From: Cryptomeria japonica
Lineage: Eukaryota > Streptophyta > Pinopsida > Cupressales > Cupressaceae
Reading direction: 5' to 3'
DNA length: 64,000 nt
Assembly (NCBI RefSeq): GCF_030272615.1
Contig: NC_081406.1
Location: 263,280,624-263,344,623 of the forward strand
Shown here: positions 35,901 to 47,639 of the stretch, in pieces
How the letters are laid out: every line of letters begins with the position of its first letter
How positions within the stretch are numbered: position 1 is the first letter of the stretch
The notes under the pieces: model-generated
What the model was told of the DNA's origin: nothing
The model's database searches: none
The model's input: only the letters and a program-made list of their open reading frames with translations
Position numbers and translations under genes: made by a program

Positions 35901-37170
35901 GCTAACTTAGCAAAACGCATAGGCGACCGAATAAATAAGAATTCTTTCAAAAACTATAGCCAAAAGTAGGCCAATCAAAATATTCCAAAATACAATATAA
36001 TCTACCTACACCACCCAAATATGACCTTTTATTTTTCCAAGGCTTTTTAGCCAATAATCATAAAGGTTAGGTAAGATATATTATATTTATTACCCACATG
36101 CAGTAACAAGAGATATAATATAATAATATAAAAGCCAATAAATAAATAATAACCAAGCCCAATAAAATAAACCAAAGGGGCTAATAATAAATTAAAAGCC
36201 ACAAATAAAATATAAACCACTAACAAAATATAAACTCATAATTAAATAAAACCAAAATAATTTAAACAATAAATAAATATCAACTAAATAATTAAACAAT
36301 AAATCAATTAAATATTAAATAAATAAAAATCAATTAAACCAAATAAATAAATACGAACTGTTAAATCCACAAGGCATTAATCAAATAAAAAGAAATTACC
36401 CAATAATATTTAATTAACCAAACTACAACAATTGATTGAATTAACATTAATAAACTATATTAATCTTGCATTAATTAAATACTCACAATGGCACAAAAAC
36501 ACCACAACTCAACATTCTAGCATGATAGCTCGCACCAAGGCAACTAACTGACAAGGGATGACAACTTAAACCTAGAGTGTGTAGAGGGAACTCATGCCAT
36601 CTCCATCAACTTGCCATTGGGACTAAGACATGCTCAGACCTATGAAGCCAGGTGCAGTCAATGTCTAGTACCTGCAATCCTACAACCACCAATCCACGAG
36701 ACAACATTAACAACAATATATCATTAATCCACAAGCAAGTGATAGAGAATCGCAACGCCATACCCCGCTTACAATGAGTGATGTGACATCATCCCTATCA
36801 TGAAGACACTAGAAGACAATTGCAGTCACTTAGCGTTAACTCAAACATCATGATCATAAAATAGGTTATCTTAACCACAACATCGTCAAAATATCATGAG
36901 TGATATAATCCATCTAGATATCAAGTGCATATAGAGATCATCAAATATGAATCCATCATAATAATAATCAAGGATAAATGTCATCATCCACATAAACCAT
37001 CATATATCATATGTCCATATAAAATGTCTAGCATCATCATAGCATCTGAAATATAGATAGAGTCATAATCATAAATCAAAACATCATATAAGAGTCTAGA
37101 TAAGTCCATCAGTGCATGAATCAAAAGATAAGTCGATGAATCAAAAGATAAGTCAAGGAGGGGCACTACA
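32918..37170 (-). mobile_element. unit G, 4253 bp, probable long solo LTR
   Basis: Ends are TGTAGTGCC and GGCACTACA, perfect inverted 9-mers, flanked on both sides by TAGCT (32913-32917 and 37171-37175). On the minus strand it starts TGTAGTGCCCCTCC. No second LTR copy, primer site or coding domain was found inside, so a single very long LTR, probably Gypsy-type, fits best. A non-coding non-autonomous element is the alternative. It contains a run of TAGTGC/TAGCGC words (34990-35210), an AATAAATAA-rich stretch (36000-36480) and a small GATAAGTC repeat near its right end. Confidence 0.75.
34990..35210. repeat. cluster of TAGTGC/TAGCGC words in unit G
   Basis: About eight occurrences of TAGYGC or close variants in 220 bp (near 34992, 35012, 35095, 35117, 35178 and 35196, with weaker ones at 35034 and 35138), unlike the A-rich surroundings. 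Confidence 0.55.
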
Positions 37171-38911
37171 TAGCTTGCTAGTTTATGACATCCATGTTCT
37201 CTCCTTTCTTTTCCCCGTGAGTTCATAGCTTTACTACTTGTAGGATCATGGTTCATCACTCAATGCATGATATTTCTCTTTTCATGTGACCACTTGTGTT
37301 CTTGTAATAACATTCCGAGAATGAGATTAGTGGCTGATAGATTTTGACTATTGAGGTCTCTTCAACTAGTTGACTTGGATATTTTAGTAGCAACCCCTTT
37401 GTTGTGTGTCTTTTTTCTTTGTTTACCTTTGTTTGGCTTTATTTTTTGTCTTTGACTTGTTTTGTGTGTGTCCTTGTATGTGATTGCATGAGTTAAGATC
37501 CTAAGATTGGGGGTTTGGTTCCTCGAAATTAGCGATGTCTTATCTCTTTGTGATCTTGCTCCTACTTGCTCCTCTCTCTCATCCTCATCTTTCTACTTTA
37601 CCGATAGTATTTGCATAGGCTCATGCTCATGTTCAACCCAACAATAAGAATAATAACTCTAATTGAAGTCTCAACCCAAAGTTTGGACATTCATTTGGTA
37701 AAGTCACTATTTCCATAGCTAGTGTTCATTTGATTGTCAACCCAGGGACGTAATACTTGAAATGGGTCTGCACTATATATGCACTAAGTTCCTGCAACAA
37801 ATATTCTGCATTACTGCAGCAACTAACATTATGCGGAAAAGATAAGCAAGAATTGAAACTATAGAAAGGCTATAGGAAAACTTCTGCATAAATTCGTAAA
37901 AGCGATACTGGATAAATTCAATGCTGATAAACATAAATTACTTCGTTTTGGTTTGGCTACAGGAACAATCAGTGGATCTATTTCCAATGGTTGTAGGAAT
38001 AGTCAATGCAAGAACATCTACTGCAGCTAAGGAAAGAAAACTAATCTTAACAAATGCACAAGAACACTCACCAAGTGGGCCCCCTTGGATGAGTGATACC
38101 AGGCTTCCCAAAAACAACTCTAAAAGCTCAGAATAACATGTTTTTATTCATCGTTCTTTGGAAGTCATTACATGATTCAATATGAAAAGAAACTCAACAA
38201 TACTTATGAAAAAACCTCTGCTCTATTTTTTCCTTCTCTTTCTATCTAACCTCTAAGAAGATAAAGAGCTTATTATTAAAAATAAATCATCTGCAACAGA
38301 CAACACAAATCATGCCGAAAAGAAGAGGCGAATAATTGATCGAGAAAGGAGATAGATGGAGTTATGCTACAGGAAATGCAGATCTAAACCGAACCACAAT
38401 CATAACATACTGTGGCGGTATTTACAACTTCAATGTCTACTTAAGTTAGACATTGGTAGTATCGCTTGATTGCTCCTCTTATGCCATTCCTTACGCTTCT
38501 CTTCTTTTCTGTTGTTCGATCTTTAGTCATCTTCTTGAGTATCCTTTCCTTCAACTAGCGTGATAGACAAACATCCACCGCAGCATCATTTATTCCCTGC
38601 ACTACAAAAGAAATAACATACAAGAACATGCATACACATTTTATTTAATCAAGACATCTATTAATTTCACATATGATATTTCCCTAAACAATCTGCATGG
38701 CAACATGAATAAATCACATGGCTGCAGGAATAAACTGGCAAAGATAAAACATGATTTAATAGATTTTAGTTAACATATGGAATACATATAGTAAACTTCC
38801 AATACATCACTACTACTATGCAAATCAAAAGATGACAAAAGCTCAAGAGTTTTGAGGATAGAAATATGACAATATCTCAACTCATCAGCTCCCATTAAAG
38901 TGGGGATTAAA
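37171..38911 (+). other. element A interior, 3' part
   Basis: The palindrome repeat ends near 37260. Then comes T-rich sequence without intact frames, and from about 37755 a purine-rich segment with repeated CTGCAG(G/C)A words that could be a further undefined insertion. It ends CCCATTAAAGTGGGGATTAAA, a polypurine-tract-like run touching the 3' LTR of A. No RT, integrase or RNase H motifs were seen in any frame I read. Confidence 0.5.
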
Positions 38912-40285
38912 TGTAGCGGCATAAATTGTAACCTTGTACTTGTAATTCACACCTCATATTTGTGCTCCTACTTTAGTGTGTCGTATCTTCATTCCCCCTA
39001 GCCCTATTTTGTCCCTTTTTTACTCCAAATCCGATGTCACCTAATTGCATAGCTAAATGAGCCCCTCTTGGGGCCATGCCTCCTTTTTTGCTGGTATGTT
39101 TATCCTATTTTTGGAGAAAAAGGGCATTGTGGCACCCCTATTTGGACAAGGGCACCCCCACCACCTTCGTCCTCCTTAAACATGACCCATTTCAAATATG
39201 GGCAAACATTTCCCCTCCCCAGTGGATTTTGATCCCCATGGATACACTTGGCCATTGAAGCTTGGCCTAATCAGTAATTTACTTATGGAACCCTATATAA
39301 AAACATCCTATCAATTCATTTTGACATCCACACTCTATCCATAATATACCATAGAATTTTCAAATTCATCACCAAGCATTCTCAAGCATTCAAGGAACAT
39401 TTCATCCCACCATATCCTTCAAGCATTATTAAGAAAAGTCACATCAATCTTCATGCAAGCATGTGTGTTTGACTAGGTCACTCATGTTCATGTGTTTGTC
39501 ATGTTATTGCATTCAACATTTGTGATCACATCTAAAGAGAATTGCATCATCAAATCTTATATCAACCATTGCATATTTGAGTTATATCTTCCAACATTTA
39601 CTTTAGTATTTACATTTCCCACTTCAATTAAATTCAAGGTTAATTCCTAAATTGGGGTTTGACCCAATGCAAACCCCTATCCACAACCCTTTTCTCTCTT
39701 TTTGCATGCAGGAAATTGATTTAGGTGCTACGATTGAAGATTCTGATAGAGTAGATGACAAAAAATAGGTTCAACTTTTATATGTGCGAAAAGTGGAGGA
39801 CTAGGTAGCCCTACTGCCCTGGACTCAAGAATTTTGCCTAATCTTCTGACAATAGATCATGTGCACCTTCTTGATCTGTAAAACATCTCGCTTGTCTACT
39901 TGAAAGTGGCAGGTCTAGGTCACCCTACCCTCCTAGTCCTAACAATTCAGCTCAAATTTTTAGCTACAGGTTTTGATCCACTTTATATTCTTAGATCTCT
40001 GTCTATGGCTTTGTGTGAAGTATATAACATTATGTTATCACTATTTTGGTTCAATTCTCCATCTAATTATCCTAGATCCCACTTTACAATTCAAATCCAA
40101 TTTCAACTCTCTAAAAGGGGAAACAACAAATAGACAAATCTAATCAACATATTAGCCCTATTCTCTAATTGAATCATGGCTACATATATTGGGTTTACAA
40201 TCCCCTTTTAAATGTAAGATTGATCTTGTGAAATTGGTGGTCTTACTATCATAATTGATGAAACCTTAATTTCACCAACCTTACA
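38912..40285 (+). repeat. 3' LTR of element A
   Basis: Begins TGTAGCGGCATAAATTG and ends CCAACCTTACA. Collinear with 11784-13154 throughout, for example CTCATATTTGTGCTCCTACT and GTGGTCTTACTATC. The satellite resumes immediately afterwards. Confidence 0.82.
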
Positions 40286-41280
40286 AGCACACACAAATGT
40301 TGTATGAACCCATTAGGTCATGTAAGGTCCCTCTACAATACCCTCTCTCATTTTTTGAAGACTCAAATCTAGTTGATTGTGGCAAAAGTAATTTTCGTGT
40401 TGCAAAAACCATCAAATGCATACAATGTAAAGTTGTGAGGTAGCATATTCTTTGTTCTATGTGTTGTGGGACTAGACTATTAGTGCCAACACATTTGAAT
40501 GAGCAATTTTACACTAGGAATGGTCATATTTTGCACCACATCTCTCTCAAAAGTTCTCAGCTACATTATGTTGATGCATTCTCTTGGGAGCTCTAAGTGC
40601 CAAAAACTATCCAAATTTGATGAATTGTTTCTCCAAATCCATGGCACATACAAACATTTCATTTGAACCTATATGGTCATGTGGGGCCCATCTACAATAA
40701 CCTCTTTTTTTTTTAAGACTCCAATCGAATTGGCCATGGTGAAAGTTATTCTAATGTTGCAAAAACCATCAAATGTATTCAATGTAAAGTAGCATATTTT
40801 TCATTTTATGTGTCGTGGAGATGAACCATTGGTACCAACACATCCCAATGGGAAATTTCATGCTAGGCATGGTCTTGTTTTGCACCCTAGCTCTATTGAA
40901 GGTTCCAACCTGCATCATCTCAATGCTTTCTCTTAAGAGCCCTAAATACAAAAAATATTAAAATTTCATGGGTTGTTTCTCAAAATATATGGCACATACA
41001 GGCATTAAATCAGAACTTATAGACGCATGTAGGGTTGTAGCATAGTAACCTCTCATGCTTTTCAAAATCTATGACCTATTTCAAAATTGTGACAACTCTA
41101 AAGTTAAAAAAAGGTGTCAAATGCAATAAGTAACAAGTTGTTGGGGCATTATTTTCATTCTTCATCTTGTGGGGAAAAACTAACTGCACGAGTACATTGA
41201 AGTGGATGAGTGAACACTAAGGGAGGCCTTATTTTGCGTTGCAATTTTTCTATTAATTATGGGATACACTATTATGATCA
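40286..41280 (+). repeat. ~357-bp tandem satellite, right half
   Basis: Units repeat the left-half words: GGTCCCTCTACAATA, GCAAAAACCATCAAATGCAT, TTAGTGCCAACACATTTG (about 40480) and a variant at 40828. The last unit decays near 41170-41280. Orientation is the same as at 10500-11783. Confidence 0.85.
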
Positions 41281-41329
41281 TCATTATGTGACAATGAACT
41301 ATTATGTGGATTAGGGTAGTTGTAAAGAT

Positions 41330-41804
41330 ATCCAAGTACACACAGAACTTCACACCTCAGAAAAATGGAGTTGTTGAGGGGAAGAACAAAACAGTGGTTG
41401 AATGTTCTTGTAGCATGCTTCAAGGTAAAAATATTTCTAATGGTTTTGGGGCTAAAGCCATTAATACTGTTATTTATTTAAAGAATAAGATTCCAACCAA
41501 AAGTTTAGAGCTTAAAACTCCTTTTGAAGCATTTCATGGTTACAAAATAGAAGTTAGTCATTTAAGAATATTTGGTTGCAAGGCATTTGCTCATATTCCT
41601 AAGGATGAGAGAAGAAAACTTGATGCAAAATCAATTAAGTGCATATTTATTGGTTATTGTGATGATCAAAAAGCATACAAGTTGTTTGATCCTAGTTCAC
41701 ATAAATTGCTTGCAAGTAGAGATGTGGTGTTTCATGAGAATGCAAATGAAGGTAATAATGCTAGTATATGGTTGCTTTTGATAATGATGATCATGTCAAA
41801 ATAG
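41330..41804 (+). pseudogene. element J integrase C-terminal half (Copia)
   Basis: Open from about 41343: FTPQKNGVVEGKNKTVVE holds the third catalytic residue block of Copia integrase. NTVIYLKNKIPTKSLELKTP, FGCKAFAHIPKDERRKLDAK and FIGYCDDQKAYKLFDPSS follow, the usual C-terminal part. The 5' half of integrase, protease, gag and LTR are absent, so J is truncated at about 41330. Confidence 0.9.
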
Positions 41805-41959
41805 ATAGAAGTGTTGAACAAGAACATGAACAAGAACAGGTGCAGGTGCAGGTGCACGTTCAAGAGTAGGGTGAAATTGGCATGGACACTTAAAATAGTC
41901 ATGGTACACCACAAAGTAGTAAAAATCTGAGGAGGTCATCATGTCAAATTCAACCACCT

Positions 41960-42919
41960 ATAAGGTATTAAGATTATGCATTGATGACTCATGCAATGAA
42001 TGTTGTAGAAACTTAAAGTTATGAAGAAGCTAAAGAATATAAAGAATGGAGAGATGCAATGAATGAAGAATAAAACATGGGAATTAATAGAACTGACTGA
42101 AAATAAAGTTCCCATAGGATGCAAATAGTTATACAAATCCAAGTTTAATGTAGATGGAAATATTGATAAGTACAAAGCTAGATTGGTTGCTAAAGGCTAT
42201 TCACAAAAAGAGGTAACTGACTATGAAGATACTTTTGCGCCTGCAACTAAGTTGAATACAATTAGAGTAATAATTGCATTATCTACAAAACACAATTGGA
42301 AAATACATCAGTTAGATGTCAAATCTGATTTTATAAATGGCTAGTTAAAAGAAGAAATTTATTTGTAGCAGCCTGAAGGGTATATAAAGAAGGGACAAGA
42401 ACATCTGGTTTGCAGGTTAAATAAATCTTTATATGGTTTGAAACAGGCACCAAGATCTTGGAATGTGAAGATTGATACTTTCTTTTATCAAAAAGGATTT
42501 GTGAAAAGTAAAAGTAATCCTAACTTGTACATCAAGAAAGATGAAAATGAGAATATTGCTTTGATATTTTTGTATGTTGATGATCTCATTATATCTAGCA
42601 ATGTGTCTAAATCAATTGAAGACATTAAAAATTAGTTGTCATAGGTATTTGAGATGAAGGATCTTGGTGAATTGTGTTACAACTTAGGTATTGAAGTATG
42701 GAAGGAACCTAGTATGACATTGATCACACAAAGCAAGTACACAAGGGAAATTCTTAAAAGATTTGATATGAGTGAATGTAAGGCATTGTATACTCGATTA
42801 GAATGAAATTCTAAATTGTGATGTGATGATGGAACTAATAAGGTGAATAGAACAATTGGTGGGTAGCTTGAACTACCTCACCACTACTAGACCATATATA
42901 TCATATTCTGTCAGCATCT
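41960..42919 (+). pseudogene. element J reverse transcriptase, interrupted by I
   Basis: Landmarks are KYKARLVAKGYSQKEVTDYE, IHQLDVKSDFINGQLKEEIY, SLYGLKQAPRSW and the catalytic YVDD at 42573-42584, followed by EMKDLGELCYNLGIEVW. Stops occur near 42128, 42367, 42634 and 42805. The frame ends in RPYISYSVSI at 42919, where element I is inserted, and resumes at 49910. Confidence 0.92.
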
Positions 42920-43856
42920 TGTTGGAATCAAGGATCACTGAGAGAGGGGGTGAATCAGTGATCTACCGGTTATTGAATTTTCTAACTTAACTTTAAACCA
43001 CTAGAAGCATAAGCATGAAACTGAAATGCAGAAACATAAAACAATCAACCACAAAATCATAACACTGAGATTTTTATGTGGAAACCCAAATGGGAAAAAC
43101 CACAATGGGATTTTAACATAATATTATTCCACTATGGCCAGTAGCAAAACAATATTACAATATGGGGAATACACAGACATTCAGGCACACTGCCTAGAGC
43201 TCACTACTCAAATACAATAAGGGATATAACCTTGAAAGGCTCACTGCCTTACTGATCAACTACAAAGATGTATTACAATGAATGAACTCCAACATAACAT
43301 CTACAATTCCTGGATGTGTTCTGGTTAAGTGCCAAACACACTGACTGTATCACTTTGACTGCTTTACTATGTTTTTCCCTTTTCTCTGTCTCAGTCAATT
43401 ATCGGATCAAGAATGTGCATGTGAAACTATGCTACAAATGATTCTCTATCACCACTCGCTCGCATACAATCATACCATACATCAAAAAGATCTCCCACAC
43501 CAGTCTTATATATTTGTAGTCTCAAAATAGATCATTTATCAAGTCAGCTTGCTAATGTAACGTGTAGTCTTATGTCGGCTTGATCGGATCACCAAAACGA
43601 TGATAAAATGATGTATTTATGTCAGCCTGATCATCCCATACACGATTCATGACACCACAATCACCAGAAAGCTTCCAGACCAAAACTGCTCTATTCAACC
43701 TGAAATACCAGTTAACTGGCTACCGACTGACATCCACTTTCGGATATTAGGATCCGTGATTACCGGATAAGAATCACAAGAAGATTCACCATCAATGACA
43801 ACCCTAAACCAATAATGAAGCATCAACAACCACCAAATGAGTGTCAATTGCCAACA
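42920..43856 (-). repeat. 3' LTR of element I
   Basis: Plus-strand ends TGTTGGAATCAAGG and GTCAATTGCCAACA; collinear with 48950-49909. It contains the shared U5 block (GTGGAAACCCAAATGGG near 43078). Confidence 0.93.
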
Positions 43857-43871
43857 ATCTCCCCCTTTGGC
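43857..43871 (-). other. polypurine tract of element I
   Basis: Minus-strand CCAAAGGGGGAGAT directly precedes the LTR start TGTTGGCAATTG. Confidence 0.9.
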
Positions 43872-44049
43872 ATTGATGACAACACTTGTGAAAAATGGCT
43901 AAGTGTTGAAAAACTTGTACACCAGATCAAAAGAATTTCTAAGGCTCCCCCTTAGGCAAAGAATTCTTAAACCTATAAGTACATTCTTCTAACTATACAT
44001 TTTTCACCTTTACTCTCCCCCTTTGACAACAATTCCAAAGATGGGGTGT

Positions 44050-47000
44050 TGCCCAAAACTGATATACAGAGATACCTATCGGAGACTTTACAAGTACTTG
44101 AAGATGTCAACACAAATGGTCTTCAAAAGTCCTAGGTGAGTGTCCCACTCACTCTTCAAGTTGTCCAAAACTATAACATATGCACTAAAAACATATGCAT
44201 GAATCTCCACATCCTGCAGTTCAGATGGAATAGGTTGTCCCATAGCCTTCAAACAATCTACCATATTGCTTAACATGATGTCCAACCAAGGGGCAATCAA
44301 GTTCTGGAGTTCACCACCTCTTCTCAAAATTTCGTCGTTGTCTGCATCCAGGCTCGAGATCTAATCATTAAGAGCCATTATCTACCCTTCAACATTGCTG
44401 GTCAAAGCTACATTGGGATCAAACAACTGTGAAATACCAGCTAGTTTACCTTGGCATACACTTATTTGCTTGTCTATATCTACAGTGAATTTGGGCAAAA
44501 TTAGACAAGACATATAATTTACCGCCTTTTGTCAATGCATCTGAAATAATTTGCAGACCTTTATTCAATCTTACTATATCATCTTCTATCATTTTTTGGA
44601 ATGTTTGCATTCTTACATCCTTAAATCTATCCAAAAATCGTTTAGTAGTAGATTTCTCCAAAGAATCAAAATTTACATTTACATTGTTAATCAATTGTAA
44701 CAATCTACTAGAGGGGCTAGCATTATGATCTAACTGCACACTCGGAGCCACCTTCTATAACACATCAAAATAAGCTTTTTATCTTCTGACTCTGATTTGA
44801 CCAGATCTTGACTGGCTTGAACACGAATAGTTGCTGCAAGTATTAGCTTCTCTTCCAGAGACATTTGTCCAAGATCTAAAGGACCATCAAGATTAATAGA
44901 GATTTGGGGTAGGGTCCTTATGACTGGAGGAGTGTCAATTGTTGGATCAACAACTCCTTTTACTTTGTCTACTTTTGCGACCTTCACCTTAGCAACATCC
45001 CCTATATCTTGCGCATTAGTGTTGCCACTTGGTGCAGTGTCATCCTTTTGAATCTCAGGGGCTACTTCAATATTGTCCACCACCAAAGGATTTGCACTAT
45101 TCTCAGCATAAAGGGTTGTGTTTCCTTGGTCTTTCGGATGTCCCTTAGTCTGAGTTTCATCCTTCTGATTACCAAAAACACCTTCCTTTACTTCCGGTTG
45201 AGAAGACTTAATTGCATCTTTATGCAAAGGATCATTCATCATTATTCTTCTCTAGATATCTTCAGTCTCCTTTCTCACTTCTTCCACCTTGCCATTCATC
45301 AACCTGTTCACCCTATTTTTACTTCTAAATTCTTTCTTGTTAGCTTCCTCAATGAGCCTTTTGGCTTCATCTTGGGATACACAGGTGCAAACATTCATCA
45401 CTTTCCTTCATTTCCTTAACAATCTTACTAGCTGTTAGCCTCCTTGCATCAATAATGTTATATAGATCCTTATGGATGCTCCGCTCCAACTCAATCAAAG
45501 CTTTGATAAAGCTATGTAAATATAAAACAACAACTTCTTCAACTTTTCTTTGATCTACAAGTTATCCAGATTTTCATAATATACTACAAGATTCTCTAGG
45601 TTTCCATCAACAATTATCTCACCAATCAATTGGTTTGTTGTCAATGGAGGAACAAATGTGTATTTACCTTGTTGATTATCAGACTCAAGATCTTTGTCAA
45701 GTTGAGTTCTAGTCTTTCTTCCTCTGTGAGGTCTTCCGGTAGGGGCAGGTTCAGATTTAGCTTTCTTACTTTGTTTGGGCTCCATAGAACTGCAGCTTCC
45801 TCACCACCCTTACAAATTCACCTTTCTTCTTATCCTTGTCTGCTTCCCCATCTGACTCAGTCTCAGAGGCCACTAGAGACACAACAAAATAAGTCTTCTC
45901 AGGCTTCTCTTTTTGCTTCATAAATCCCTTTCCGGATGGACTCTGTCTTTAAGATGGTGCTACAGGATCGGGGGCAAACTTGGTTTCCTTTGGTGTATAT
46001 TTGGAGGGAACCGGGTCGGCCTTAGGCTTCTTGGACTCCTCCTTAGCTTGCATCTGTGCATGTTTCTCTCTGGCCTGCGTCACCTCCTCCCAAGTGAATT
46101 CCATTTGCACAACTACTTCCTCAACCATCTTAGAAACTTTCCTCTTCCTACCAGGTGCAGTGAACTGCCTATGCAACTCAAGGTCCTTCTCCTTAAAAGT
46201 GACAAACCTTTCTTCCTTTTCATCTATTGGTTGACTCAACATGTGTTGAGAATAAACATATAGAGTAGCAACATCAACTTCATAACCCATAGGAAGAATC
46301 CTCACAGTCCTTGGTTCAACTGCTTCAATTCGGCATTGGTCCTTATCAACCATGAAGCAAATTGTTTCTTCATACTTCTCTACTATCTCTTTTGGAATTC
46401 TTTCTCTACTCTTCGTTGTGACTTGAAAAGTTTTGAAATAACCCCACAGTGTAGATATCCTCATTATGGCATCATCAATCCCCAAAATCCCTTCCTGGAT
46501 TTGCATAGCAACTGACTTATCATAGGCCCATTGGACCTTTCCTTGAACATCGAGGATTTCATTCATGAAATATAGTGCCAAACAGATGATAAGGGTGCAA
46601 AACTTAAAGGTGTGCTTCTTGTCTTGTTTAATTTTCTTCAAATTTCTTAGCAACTCATTCAAGAGAACAGTACATAAGTCATACCTCTTGTCTTCCTTCA
46701 ACATCTGATAGGCAGAGTATATGGTTGTATTGGAGACAGAGTTTTGTTTGCTTTACTAGTATACTTTATATCCAACCACCATTGATGCAAACTTGATGTC
46801 ATGCTCCAGAATATCATTTATGTCATCGCTCTACTATCAAATTGGGAACCAATGGCAACAATCATAGTGTTGTTTGATATTTTCCTCGGGCTAGGAAATT
46901 CACCGGATGTGCTCAAACAAGTCATGACCTAGATTGCTTGCTTAGTGATCTTGTGAGGCTTATCCAACCACATAAATTCATCATGGATTATGCTGAGTAC

Positions 47001-47430
47001 TAACCAGATCCATTCTTTCTCATAAAATGTTGGAAAATGCATGAAATAAGAAAAACCCTTGTCTGCAAATGTTGATATTTCGACTTGAGATTTCCCAAGT
47101 TGTCTACCAGATGCTTGTTGTACAAGGTCATCATATCAGTGTTCCTGAGTTCATCAAGATCACAATGGATATATGTGCTTATGTCTTCATTGTGAAGAAT
47201 GTCGTAGGGTATAGAGGAAAACGCTCCTTTGGGATCATCCTCGATAGATTTGAAAGGATGTTTCTTGAAAATGGGTCGAGCTCTATCCTTAATTTCCACA
47301 ACAAGTGGGGTAGCAATTCCAAAAAATGAAGCTAGTGAAAACCTAGGGTTTGCGGAAACTAATAGCTTGAAACAGATAAATACCTCAATTCGCAACCAGG
47401 CGCTGGAGTTCTCTTTAGGATCGCTATAAT
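44050..47430 (-). pseudogene. long unidentified ORF of element I (~1,100 codons, broken)
   Basis: Frames join almost end to end on the minus strand: 47395-47000, a stop-bearing stretch to 46705, 46704-45949, 45948-45786, 45785-45555, a shifted stretch to 45250, 45242-44730, 44751-44446 and 44327-44088. Ordered parts include KSIEDDPKGAFSSIPYDILH, FCTLIICLALYFMNEILDV and RIPKEIVEKYEETICFMVDK. A basic, Lys/Pro-rich linker follows (KEESKKPKADPVPSK, GRPHRGRKTRTQ). Next come an acidic Ser/Glu stretch (ASETESDGEADKDKKK), a helix-rich region and a C-terminal helical part. No polymerase, protease, integrase or nuclease motif was recognised. It may be a plant retroelement accessory protein; this is not established. 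Confidence 0.6.
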
Positions 47431-47639
47431 CATTGTTTAGATTGACAAATCACTCTTCTCTTCTGCTATGCACTATTCTCTTGATCGCATTGTGACAAAT
47501 GAAGCTTTGAAATGCCCTTTTAACATTCAAAAACCTAATTTTTCATTGTAATAAATGTTGCAACCGGTTACCTTGATTTTCATGGAGTCGCTTACTAGAG
47601 CATCAAATCTTCATTGAAACTTCCGGACAACATCTACAT

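Larger units (their letters stand above)
11784..40285 (+). mobile_element. LTR retrotransposon A, shell of the nested stack
   Basis: Two LTRs of nearly equal length (1371 and 1374 bp) in the same orientation lie at 11784-13154 and 38912-40285. The 5' LTR is followed by a primer-site-like TTTTGGTGGACCCGACAC. The 3' LTR is preceded by AAAGTGGGGATTAAA, a polypurine-tract-like run. Satellite flanks both sides. After removing nested B, H, E and G, A is about 7.5 kb with a ~4.75-kb interior. That interior holds one 188-codon ORF and a G-patch-like fragment but no recognisable protease, RT or integrase. Flanking 5-mers (TGCAT and AGCAC) match only in GCA. An alternative is that the two LTRs are separate insertions, but the split satellite argues against it. 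Confidence 0.7.

Noticed and set aside
45009-47429. Plus-strand frames across element I (136, 116, 97, 86 codons)
   Set aside because: Shadows of the minus-strand accessory ORF and Gag-like region, Leu/Ser-rich as expected from reverse complement of charged helices.
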